Assembly: GCF_000473365.1 (NCBI RefSeq)
Contig: NZ_KI421517.1
Location: 2,195,504 to 2,259,503, forward strand
Reading direction: 5' to 3'
Length of the DNA stretch: 64,000 bases
From: Adhaeribacter aquaticus DSM 16391
GTDB taxonomy: Bacteria > Bacteroidota > Bacteroidia > Cytophagales > Hymenobacteraceae
The number at the start of each line of letters is the position of its first letter. The stretch's first letter is position 1. Below are positions 45,899 through 54,012 of this stretch, piece after piece. Below the pieces are notes generated by a model, which was not told the origin of the DNA, did no database searches, and worked only from the letters and a program-made list of their open reading frames with translations. The position numbers were made by a program, and so were the translations under genes.

Positions 45899-46372
45899 AT
45901 GAGCTTTACAACAGGCAATGCAGATCTTAAGAAGTCTATGCAGGCCGCCGCACTAATTGGTATTGGTATAATGGCTGGAATAGATGAAATTATTTTTCAT
46001 CAAATACTTTCCTGGCACCACTTCTATGACCATTCTACTCCTGAAATTGGCCTGTTAACAGACGGAATATTACATGCCGCTGAATTATTAGCTATAGTTG
46101 CCGGATTCTTTTGGCTCTTAGATTTAAGACGAAGTCAATCCTTATCAAAACCGAGGGCAAGAGCAGGCTTCTTTATAGGATTAGGAGGATTTCAGTTGTT
46201 TGATGGCGTAGTGGATCATAAAGTATTACGGGTACACCAAATTCGCTACGTAGATAATTTACTACCATATGACCTTACCTGGAATATAGCTGCACTCCTT
46301 CTTCTTTTAATAGGCATCTATTTGTGGCGGCGAACTGTTAATCAGGAAAGAACCCAAATGGCCTTGTCGTAA
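45899..46372 (+). CDS. DUF2243 membrane protein
   Basis: A 157-residue protein with four predicted helices. The DUF2243 pattern is clear: GIDEIIFHQILSWHHFYD, LLTDGILHAAELL, GGFQLFDGVVDHKVLRVHQIR and YDLTWNIAA. Many histidines near helix ends suggest metal or heme proximity, but no function is established. It is immediately upstream of ctaG, and the two commonly co-occur, so a role near oxidase copper assembly is a reasonable guess. Confidence 0.88.
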   Translation: MSFTTGNADLKKSMQAAALIGIGIMAGIDEIIFHQILSWHHFYDHSTPEIGLLTDGILHAAELLAIVAGFFWLLDLRRSQSLSKPRARAGFFIGLGGFQLFDGVVDHKVLRVHQIRYVDNLLPYDLTWNIAALLLLLIGIYLWRRTVNQERTQMALS

Positions 46373-46386
46373 CCACCTTGGTTATT

Positions 46387-47196
46387 ATGCAGCCTCACGC
46401 CCATCATCCGACCGGCTCTTCCTTCTTTGATTGGATTCCTATACTAATAGTTGTAGGTATTGCATTGGTATATGTTTATGCGCGTCTTCTTAATAATAAG
46501 AAAAGCAAGGGCAGTAATTGGTCTTTGGGGAGAAGTATTAGCTTCCTTTTAGGCATTAGTTTGTTATGTATTGCTTTAACCCCTACCATAACAACCTGGG
46601 GCCATGCAGATTTACGTGGGCATATGGTGCAGCACCTCCTGATTGGTATGTTTGCGCCCATATTCTTGGTATTAGGAGCACCAATAACATTGGCTTTAAA
46701 AGTAGCACCCGTTAAAGTAGCAAGAACTGTAACAGCCATTTTTAAAACACCTCTCTTCCGGATTTTAAGTCATCCCTTTATTGCCTTACTATTGAATATG
46801 GGAGGTATGTATATTTTATACCTCACGCCGCTTTACAACCAAATGCTATCAAAACCTTACCTCCATGCTGTCATGCATATCCATTTTTTGATGGCGGGAT
46901 ATCTTTTTACCTGGTCTATAATTGGTTCTGATCCGGTGCCCTATCGTTCCAGTTTTACAACCCGAAAATTCATCTTATTCATTAGTATAGCATCCCATGC
47001 TTTTTTAAGTAAATTTATGTATGCTTACCTGTATCCCCAAAGTTCTCCTCACGCCGCTGAGCAAATTCAGGAAGCGGCTAAACTGATGTATTATTGGGGA
47101 GATTTGTCTGAGTTGCTTCTAACCATTTTGCTCTTTACTTCCTGGTATCAATCCCGGCATCCTTTCCCAGCAAAACTAACCCCTATAACGCCTTAA
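46387..47196 (+). CDS. ctaG: Cytochrome c oxidase assembly protein, CtaG (caa3 type)
   Basis: An integral protein of 269 residues from the ATG at 46387, with about seven helices. HADLRGHMVQHLLIGMFAPIFLVLGAP, the VMHIHFLMAGYLFTWSIIGSDP block and EQIQEAAKLMYYWGDLSELLL are characteristic of the caa3_CtaG family, which is required for active A-type oxidase. A TTG nine bases upstream would add three residues. It lies 14 bp after the DUF2243 stop, so the pair forms an operon, separate from the large oxidase cluster. Confidence 0.92.
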   Translation: MQPHAHHPTGSSFFDWIPILIVVGIALVYVYARLLNNKKSKGSNWSLGRSISFLLGISLLCIALTPTITTWGHADLRGHMVQHLLIGMFAPIFLVLGAPITLALKVAPVKVARTVTAIFKTPLFRILSHPFIALLLNMGGMYILYLTPLYNQMLSKPYLHAVMHIHFLMAGYLFTWSIIGSDPVPYRSSFTTRKFILFISIASHAFLSKFMYAYLYPQSSPHAAEQIQEAAKLMYYWGDLSELLLTILLFTSWYQSRHPFPAKLTPITP

Positions 47197-47344
47197 CCAA
47201 TTTTACTTGAATAAAGCTTTAAACCATCAAAATTATTTAAACCTTTAAGAACAGGATCAGCTTGGCTTTTAAATTAAGGTTTGTGGATTTAGCAGAATTT
47301 CGCTTAATTACTCTAACCCTTTAGCACTATAACCTGAAACTTCC

Positions 47345-48109
47345 ATGACACCACAACAACCTGATCGTAGGAATTTTATTAAAAAAGCTTCATTAGGCAG
47401 TTTTCTGTCTTTAAGTTTAACCGAAATAGTTCTTTCTTCATTTACTGAGGAAAAAGTTAGTAAAATCATGTTAAAAAAAGATGATATTATTCTTTTTCAA
47501 GGTGATTCCATTACAGATTCTGGTCGTCTGAAAACGGAAACTGGTGCTAATCAAAGTCGGCTTTTAGGGAATGGCTACCCGTTTATGGCTTCTTCGGATT
47601 TACTGATGCAGCACCCAACCAAGAACCTAAAAATATATAACAAAGGTATTAGCGGCAACAAAGTTTACCAATTAGCCGAACGCTGGGATACAGATTGCCT
47701 GGAGCTGAAGCCAAATGTATTGAGTATTATGATTGGGGTGAATGACTTTTGGCATACCCTTACCAGCAATTATACGGGCACTAGTGATACATACCGGAAA
47801 GATTATAAAGCTTTATTAGAACGAACTAAACAAAGTTTACCGGATGTAAAGTTAATTATTGGCGAACCTTTTGCCGTAACTGGGGTGAAAGCGGTAACCG
47901 AGAAATGGTACCCAGCCTTTAATGAATACCGCCAGGCAGCTAAAGAAATGGCTGCCAGTTATAATGCGGCCTGGATACCTTACCAAACTGTTTTTGACAA
48001 TGCGCAAAAATTAGCTCCGGGTAGCTACTGGACAACAGATGGTGTTCACCCAACCCTAGCCGGTGCCCGGTTAATGGCCACTGCCTGGCTAGAGACAGTT
48101 AAAGGGTAA
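47345..48109 (+). CDS. Exported SGNH/GDSL-family esterase
   Basis: A 254-residue hydrolase with a twin-arginine-like signal (RRNFIKKASLGSFLSLSL, residues 8-25). Catalytic Ser is in FQGDSITDSGR, block III is GVNDFWHT, and Asp/His are in TTDGVHPTLAGA. GNKVYQLAERWDTD resembles carbohydrate esterase-type SGNH enzymes (rhamnogalacturonan or xylan acetylesterase-like), so an acetyl-sugar esterase is plausible but not shown. It is monocistronic by spacing. An AT-only hairpin follows at 48111-48136. Confidence 0.9.
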   Translation: MTPQQPDRRNFIKKASLGSFLSLSLTEIVLSSFTEEKVSKIMLKKDDIILFQGDSITDSGRLKTETGANQSRLLGNGYPFMASSDLLMQHPTKNLKIYNKGISGNKVYQLAERWDTDCLELKPNVLSIMIGVNDFWHTLTSNYTGTSDTYRKDYKALLERTKQSLPDVKLIIGEPFAVTGVKAVTEKWYPAFNEYRQAAKEMAASYNAAWIPYQTVFDNAQKLAPGSYWTTDGVHPTLAGARLMATAWLETVKG

Positions 48110-48110
48110 T

Positions 48111-48136
48111 AAATTAAAAATTTCAGTTTTTAATTT
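48111..48136 (+). terminator. Possible AT-rich terminator hairpin
   Basis: A 10-bp stem AAATTAAAAA/TTTTTAATTT with a 6-nt loop directly after the SGNH gene stop codon. The stem lacks GC pairs, so strength is doubtful. Confidence 0.4.
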
Positions 48137-48313
48137 TAAAGCCATTCTTATTCCTCCATATCTAAAGAGAAAACTTAATAGCTTATACACTTTATAAACC
48201 CATTGGGGTATGTTACCCAAGCCTTAAATCTATTTACCAAATTTAACTGTGAAATAAGCCGCATCTTTCCGAACTTTGTTTAGCTGGCACTTGATTAGCT
48301 AAATTTATTTTCC

Positions 48314-50848
48314 TTGAATCATCAATTAGAATTTAATACTTCCGACTTACCCATTGCCGACCGGATTACCCTGTTTGCCGATGTAATATTACCCTTGCCT
48401 CTGCCTAAGCTTTATACGTACCGGGTGCCTTACGACATGAATGATGAGGTATTGGTTGGAGCGCGGGTGATTGTGCAGTTTGGAGCTAAAAAGGTACTAA
48501 GTTGTATTGTTGCCGCTATTCACGAAAACCCTCCGGAAGGTTATCAAGCTAAGTATTTACTAGAAGTAATTGATGAAAAACCTGTTGTAACGGGATCTCA
48601 ATTGCGCATTTTCCAGTGGATAGCAGAATACTACATGTGTACCATTGGCGAAGTAATCAATGCCGCATTACCTTCAGCGCTTAAGCTAAGTAGTGAATCC
48701 CGGATACAAATACACCCCCAGTTTAGTCCGGAAGAATGTGATTTTCCGCTCACTGCTCACGAAGAGAAAATCTTATTTGCTTTGCAACAAACGGAAGTTT
48801 TAACGTTTACCGAAGTAGGTAACCTGCTGCAAATTTCCAGTTTCCATAAAATAATAAAATCCCTGATTCAAAAGCAGGCCATTATTATTTTTGAAGAAAT
48901 TGCCGATAAGTACACTCCTAAAATTGTAAAAAAACTTAAGCTTTCGCCCAACTTCATTCACGACGAACAGCTACTGGAGGAGCTATTAAACCAATTAGCC
49001 GCCAAGCCCAAACAACTGGATGTAATTATGAATTACCTCCAGAAAGTACCGGTACACCAAAACCTGCATCTGAATGAGAAAGGATTAAACAAGAACCTGC
49101 TTACTTCTAATCCGCACCTTTCTCTTTCTGCTATCAATAGCTTAATTAAGCATGGCGTATTAGTTCAGTTCGATGCTATTGTTTCCCGGTTCCCGGTCGA
49201 TGAGTCAAATAGTAAAACATTGCCGTTTAAACTTTCTGAACACCAGGAAGCAGCTCGGGAGGAAGTGTTATCGCTTTTTGCCCAAAAGGACATTGTATTG
49301 CTGCACGGCATTACGGGTAGCGGTAAAACAGAAGTATACATTGATTTAATTAAAAAAGCCTTAGACGGTGGCGGGCAGGTTCTGTATCTGTTACCGGAAA
49401 TTGCGCTGACTGCCCAAATTGTAACCCGTTTAATCAAAGTTTTTGGTAATCGGTTAGGTGTTTACCATTCTAAATTTTCGGATAACGAACGCGTGGAGGT
49501 CTGGAATGGAATTCTTTCGGGGCGCTTCTCTGTGGTTGTGGGAGTACGTTCGGCTATCTTTTTACCCTTCCATAATTTGTCTCTTATTATTGTAGATGAG
49601 GAACACGAGTCGTCTTACAAGCAATACGATCCGGCTCCCCGTTACAATGCCAGGGAAGTGGCTTTGATGCTGGCCAGCTATCATAAAGCTAAAACCTTAT
49701 TGGGTTCAGCTACTCCCTCCGTAGAAACCTATTACAACTGCAAAAGTGGTCGTTGGGGATTAGTTACCATGAACAAGCGGTTTGGTGATGCTGGCCTGCC
49801 CGAGATAGAACTAATAGATACCCGGCGCGAAAGTCTGAAGAAGAACATGCACAGCCATTTTTCAAATGACTTGTTAACCGCTATTGAACAAAAATTACAC
49901 AAAAAAGAACAGATAATTTTGTTCCAGAACCGGCGTGGCTATTCGCCCTATATTAGTTGTCACGACTGCGCCTGGATTCCTAAATGTAAGAACTGTGCCG
50001 TAAGTTTATCTTATCATAAGTTTAACCACGAACTGCGTTGCCATTATTGCGGCTACCACGAAAAAATGCGACCGGATTGCCCGGCTTGCGGTTCTTCGGT
50101 ACTTAAAACAATGGGCTTTGGTACCGAAAAAATTGAAGATGAACTAAAACTGCTGCTGCCGGATGCTAATATTCAGCGGATGGATTTAGATACGACCAAA
50201 GCCAAGAATGCTTATACTCAGATAATTGCTGATTTTGAAGCTAACCGTACCAATGTTTTGGTGGGTACCCAAATGGTAACCAAGGGTCTGGATTTTGAAA
50301 ATGTAAGTTTAGTAGGTATTATTAACGCCGACAGCATTATTAATTTCCCTGATTTCAGAGCTCATGAAAGGGCTTTCCAAATGTTTGTGCAGGTAAGCGG
50401 CCGGGCTGGCCGGAAAGGTAAAAAGGGTAGGGTAATTATTCAAACCGGAAATACCAGTCAACCTATTTTTCAGAAGGTAATTGAGAACGATTATTTGGCG
50501 TTGTATGAACATGAAATAAGTGAAAGGCAAAAGTTCCTATTCCCGCCCTTTGTGCGCATTATCCGGATAACCGTAAAGCACCTGGATGAGAAAATTAGTG
50601 AAGAAGCGGCCATGGCTTTATCGCACGCTTTTGCAGAACGACTAGGAGCCAAACACGTGCTTGGGCCAGAGGTACCTTACATTTTTAAAATTCGTAACTT
50701 ATATCTGAACGAGATCCATATAAAACTAAACCGGGAACATACCAGTTTAAAAGCGGCCAAATTACATATTGCCGAAGCAATACAGTTTAATAATCTGAGG
50801 AAAGAATTTAAAGGACTACGGGTTGTGGTGGATGTGGACCCGATGTAA
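48314..50848 (+). CDS. priA: Primosomal protein N' (replication-restart helicase PriA)
   Basis: An 844-residue superfamily-2 helicase that reloads the replisome at collapsed forks. The N-terminal DNA-binding domain starts near FADVILPLPLPKLYTYRVP. Walker A is GITGSGKTEVY, the DEEH box is in LIIVDEEHESSYK, and LLGSATPSVETY follows. The eight-cysteine zinc region contains CHDCAWIPKCKNC, CHYCGYH and CPACG. Motifs V-VI show VLVGTQMVTKGLDFENVSLVGI and SGRAGRKGKKGRV. The start is TTG; the only in-frame ATG would lie inside the conserved N-terminal domain. It stands alone. Confidence 0.96.
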   Translation: MNHQLEFNTSDLPIADRITLFADVILPLPLPKLYTYRVPYDMNDEVLVGARVIVQFGAKKVLSCIVAAIHENPPEGYQAKYLLEVIDEKPVVTGSQLRIFQWIAEYYMCTIGEVINAALPSALKLSSESRIQIHPQFSPEECDFPLTAHEEKILFALQQTEVLTFTEVGNLLQISSFHKIIKSLIQKQAIIIFEEIADKYTPKIVKKLKLSPNFIHDEQLLEELLNQLAAKPKQLDVIMNYLQKVPVHQNLHLNEKGLNKNLLTSNPHLSLSAINSLIKHGVLVQFDAIVSRFPVDESNSKTLPFKLSEHQEAAREEVLSLFAQKDIVLLHGITGSGKTEVYIDLIKKALDGGGQVLYLLPEIALTAQIVTRLIKVFGNRLGVYHSKFSDNERVEVWNGILSGRFSVVVGVRSAIFLPFHNLSLIIVDEEHESSYKQYDPAPRYNAREVALMLASYHKAKTLLGSATPSVETYYNCKSGRWGLVTMNKRFGDAGLPEIELIDTRRESLKKNMHSHFSNDLLTAIEQKLHKKEQIILFQNRRGYSPYISCHDCAWIPKCKNCAVSLSYHKFNHELRCHYCGYHEKMRPDCPACGSSVLKTMGFGTEKIEDELKLLLPDANIQRMDLDTTKAKNAYTQIIADFEANRTNVLVGTQMVTKGLDFENVSLVGIINADSIINFPDFRAHERAFQMFVQVSGRAGRKGKKGRVIIQTGNTSQPIFQKVIENDYLALYEHEISERQKFLFPPFVRIIRITVKHLDEKISEEAAMALSHAFAERLGAKHVLGPEVPYIFKIRNLYLNEIHIKLNREHTSLKAAKLHIAEAIQFNNLRKEFKGLRVVVDVDPM

Positions 50849-51058
50849 TTAAACAGAACAACCACAGCAAGTTACCATTCAACAATAATATAGGTAATTG
50901 CGAAGCACGCAATAATTTCTATTTGAAGCTAGACAACTTTTAGCTATTAGTGCTGGCCAAAATTTTATTTCTTACCAGCTTTTACTACCTTTTGATTTTG
51001 AATAGCTGGGCCCACAGACAGACTATAAAGTAACCATTTCCAAAAAAGAATTTACTTT

Positions 51059-51379
51059 ATGCCATTACTCAAAATTGCAAACTCTTTAGAAGAAGCCAAA
51101 ACAATTATTCCGCTTGCTAAAACAAGATTAATTGTTGTTAACGATGTTCCTATTTGCCTGGCTCATACGCAAGCCGGCTTATTTGCCATAGAAGATACCT
51201 GCTCCCATTTAGGAGAATCTTTAAGTAAAGGAACTACAAATTATTTAAATGAAGTTATTTGTCCCTGGCATAGCTACCGATTTAGTTTAATATCCGGAGA
51301 GGAGGCAAAAGAACGCTGCCGAAAACTTAAAACATACCCATTAATCAGTCAACCGGATGGCTTATATATAGATGTTTAA
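51059..51379 (+). CDS. Small soluble Rieske [2Fe-2S] protein
   Basis: A 106-residue single Rieske domain with cluster ligands C48-x-H50 and C68-x2-H71. No signal peptide or membrane helix is present. This is the ferredoxin type found in dioxygenase or nitrite-reductase small subunits rather than the bc1 Rieske subunit, in line with a genome that uses alternative complex III. No partner oxygenase or reductase is adjacent; the next gene, 94 bp downstream, is unknown. It may donate electrons in an unidentified pathway. Confidence 0.9.
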   Translation: MPLLKIANSLEEAKTIIPLAKTRLIVVNDVPICLAHTQAGLFAIEDTCSHLGESLSKGTTNYLNEVICPWHSYRFSLISGEEAKERCRKLKTYPLISQPDGLYIDV

Positions 51380-51473
51380 ATTGAATTAAGTCTAAAAAGT
51401 TTGAGCCGTATTCCTCTATCCAATTACTTTTACTTTCGTATTTACAATCATCTTACTTATAAATTGACTTTTC

Positions 51474-51953
51474 ATGTCAGAAACTAATTTTGAGCAATTA
51501 ATAACCCGCGCCCTTCGGACGGAAACACCTGGTTTATTTGATAAAAGTGAAGCAGCTGTTTACAAAGAGTTTGAATTGGCAGAATCGCGCCACCGGAATA
51601 ATGCTAATCAACCTAAAGCAGGTGATAATCTGCATTTTAAATTTGAGAAGGTGCGGTTAGGCGTAGGCATAGCCATTATGCAAGTTTTTTCGGATATGGC
51701 TGATGATGACGATAGCCGCAAGGTCTTAAAGGCTTTGGTAAATGCCGCTCAAGCTACTAGTATTGCACAAATAGATGCCGCCATAAACAAAGACATGAAA
51801 GCTTTTGATAACTTGTACAAAGACTTGTATATAAATGATGAAGGCGAAATGTTACTGGGGTTATTTGAACGGACTTTAAATGCCGATTCTAAAAGAGAAT
51901 TAGATCAGATTATAGCTGAAAGCTTAAAATTGTTTGATCATATTCTGGAGTAA
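51474..51953 (+). CDS. Hypothetical protein, helical, cytoplasmic
   Basis: A 159-residue protein I do not recognise. It has no signal peptide or membrane segment. The composition is acidic and helix-forming, with DMADDDDSRK in the middle and regularly spaced hydrophobics in the C-terminal half (LLGLFERTLNADSKRELDQIIAE in substance). Codon use resembles its neighbours. It lies between the Rieske protein and a DUF2721 membrane protein on the same strand, with 60-95 bp gaps, so it may share a transcript with them. No catalytic motif is visible. Confidence 0.7.
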   Translation: MSETNFEQLITRALRTETPGLFDKSEAAVYKEFELAESRHRNNANQPKAGDNLHFKFEKVRLGVGIAIMQVFSDMADDDDSRKVLKALVNAAQATSIAQIDAAINKDMKAFDNLYKDLYINDEGEMLLGLFERTLNADSKRELDQIIAESLKLFDHILE

Positions 51954-52012
51954 GTATTTGTAATTTATTACTTTCTATTCTACTTTACTTGTTCCCAATC
52001 TCGACCAAACAG

Positions 52013-52447
52013 ATGGATATTACTGTTACTACTCCTGCACTTTTGTTTCCGGCCATTTCCTTGCTATTATTAGCCTACACTAACCGGTTTATTGCACTGG
52101 CCTCTCTCGTGCGTAGTCTGAAACAGCAATACATAGAAACACATAAAAATATTATCAAAGGTCAGATTAGCAACTTACGAATAAGGCTTATTCTTATCCG
52201 AAACATGCAGGCCATAGGAATTTCAAGTATGCTTTTATGCGTTACGTCTATGTTTGTGTTATTTGCCGGCGAGCCCCTGATAGGAAAGTATTTATTTGCT
52301 TTTAGCTTAATCCTGCTAATGGTTTCATTAGCCTTATCTATCTGGGAAATACAGATATCTGTAACTGCCTTAAATATAGAACTTGGCGAAATTGAGTACC
52401 TGGAAAAGCAACATAGGGAAACCTGGTCCTCGCAAGATTTTAAATAA
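52013..52447 (+). CDS. DUF2721 membrane protein
   Basis: A 144-residue protein from the ATG at 52013; a TTG 24 bases upstream would give eight extra residues of unconvincing sequence. The N-terminal helix PALLFPAISLLLLAYTNRFIALASLVR, a basic/helical cytoplasmic segment of about 40 residues and two further helices (about 70-90 and 95-117) fit DUF2721. Function is unknown. A long inverted repeat overlaps its stop codon. Confidence 0.85.
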   Translation: MDITVTTPALLFPAISLLLLAYTNRFIALASLVRSLKQQYIETHKNIIKGQISNLRIRLILIRNMQAIGISSMLLCVTSMFVLFAGEPLIGKYLFAFSLILLMVSLALSIWEIQISVTALNIELGEIEYLEKQHRETWSSQDFK

Positions 52448-52479
52448 GTACCTGTTTTGAGATAACAGTTACTTATTTA
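52441..52479. terminator. Candidate bidirectional terminator hairpin
   Basis: A 16-bp inverted repeat with one mismatch (52441-52456 with 52464-52479) and a 7-nt loop, spanning the DUF2721 stop codon and lying before the convergent binding-protein gene. T-runs are poor on both strands, so termination strength is uncertain. Confidence 0.55.
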
Positions 52480-52492
52480 AGGGTAATAATTT

Positions 52493-53527
52493 TTACAAAC
52501 CTGCTTCAATTTTCTCCTGATTAGCCACTAACTCCAAATCAGGATTTAACAAATTGGCCATATCAGGTCTATTCATGTTGTCTTTCGTAGCAATATAAAC
52601 TTTTGTTTTTACTCGTTTAGGACCAGGCTTGTTATTAGCGGCTTCAACGGCCATTTTAACACTCATATACCCCATGTTTATGGGTTCCTGAATGCCCAAG
52701 GCATGCACTTGTCCTTTTTTCATAGCGGCCAGTAATCTTTCACTGGTATCTACTCCAACAAAATTAACCTTACCCAAACGGCCTGTATTTTTTAAAGCAT
52801 CCAACATAGCCTCAGACCCCACCACATTTGAAGCAAAAACTCCTTTTATATCCTGATGCTTCAGTAAAAATTCTTCTGCCGCTGCCTGAGCTTTCACTAC
52901 GGATACAGAACCATAAGTATCGTTTATGATATTAATCTGAGGTGCGTATTGTTTAATACCCGCAATAAATCCTTCTTCCCTTTGCGAAGTACTCAAATGG
53001 CCCTTTTCGTAACGGAGCATCATTAGTTCGCCAGTCCCTTTCATTATTCTGGCCATTTCTTTGGCACACTCCTTCCCAAATTCAAAGTTATCTGTTCCTA
53101 TGTAAGTGGTATAATCTGGAGAGCTTAATTCAGAGTCTACAATTATTAAAGGAATGTTTTTGGAGGCCACCATTTTTGCACTAGGAATCAAAGAAGTCCC
53201 ATTTACAGGTGCCAATATTAAAGCATCAATTTCCCGGTCTATTACATTTTGCACCACCTGGGCCTGCAACTGATGATTATCTTCCCGTATTGGATCCTGC
53301 CAAATTAAATCTACCCCTAACTCTTCCGCCGCTTTTAAGGCCCCGGTATGAATTATTTTCCAATAAATAGAAGAACCTTTGGGTATAAACGCCACCTGCA
53401 ACACTTTATCCCCTACAGTAGAGGTTAGCGTTTCAGCTGTTTGTAACCTTTTTGTTCGTTCCTGACAATTCCAAAACCCCAAGCTGATTAATAAATAAGT
53501 TAACCAGCAAAACCAGATACCTCTCAT
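52493..53527 (-). CDS. Orphan sugar-binding lipoprotein, RbsB-like
   Basis: A 344-residue periplasmic-binding-protein family I member. From ATG 53527 it starts MRGIWFCWLTYLL with a lipoprotein-like signal ending FWNC. A TTG nine codons earlier is less likely. The fold markers are VAFIPKGSSIYWKIIHTGALKAAE, VDALILAPV-type strands (EIDALILAPVNGTSL), GTDNFEFGKECA and FVGVDTSERLLAAMKKG. These resemble ribose/galactose-binding proteins. No ABC permease, ATPase or sensor kinase gene adjoins it, so it is an orphan. It could serve a remote transporter or act as a sensory subunit. Confidence 0.88.
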   Translation of the reverse strand: MRGIWFCWLTYLLISLGFWNCQERTKRLQTAETLTSTVGDKVLQVAFIPKGSSIYWKIIHTGALKAAEELGVDLIWQDPIREDNHQLQAQVVQNVIDREIDALILAPVNGTSLIPSAKMVASKNIPLIIVDSELSSPDYTTYIGTDNFEFGKECAKEMARIMKGTGELMMLRYEKGHLSTSQREEGFIAGIKQYAPQINIINDTYGSVSVVKAQAAAEEFLLKHQDIKGVFASNVVGSEAMLDALKNTGRLGKVNFVGVDTSERLLAAMKKGQVHALGIQEPINMGYMSVKMAVEAANNKPGPKRVKTKVYIATKDNMNRPDMANLLNPDLELVANQEKIEAGL

Positions 53528-54012
53528 GGTAGCAAATGAATATTTATTTTCCAAAGATTAAAAATGTTATCAAAGCTGGACTTCTCTAGGTAAAGATAAA
53601 AATCAATTTCCTATAATTTTAATATTTTCAGAAGTAAATGAAGGAATTATAATTTTATTTATACATCCGTTAGGTAATTCAAAACTTCAGGCGCAAACCC
53701 TGCTAAATTATTATATTTATAACACAAGCTTCTTATCAAGTAAAAGCATTTTTATACTTTTAAATGCTTATAATTAAAAAATTAAAATGTCCCCTCAACG
53801 TTATAGAAATAGTTAAAGTCAAGGGTTTAGAAAATTATTTACTTTAAATCTAATCATTAGATTCTGGAAATAGTATCCATCTATAAGCGACTAAAGCATC
53901 TTATTCCAAAACAAGAGAAACATCATTTTGTTTGCGGCATAAATAAAATTTTGAACTTCAGAATTGCTTCTATTTTTAATTATAATTTTGCCCCTGCTTT
54001 AGTTTATTTGTT
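53528..54012. other. AT-rich divergent intergenic region
   Basis: 485 bp between the binding lipoprotein and the 714-residue protein. It has no open frame of note and no strong hairpin. TAATTTTG at 53981-53988 is an exact -7 element 25 bp before the GTG start of the downstream gene, but a TTTG at the proper -33 distance is missing. Confidence 0.5.
53981..53988 (+). promoter_or_regulatory. Candidate -7 element of the 714-residue protein gene
   Basis: TAATTTTG matches TAnnTTTG exactly. There is only a TTG, 16 bp upstream, so the -33 part is poor. If used, the mRNA leader would be about 15-20 nt. Confidence 0.4.
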
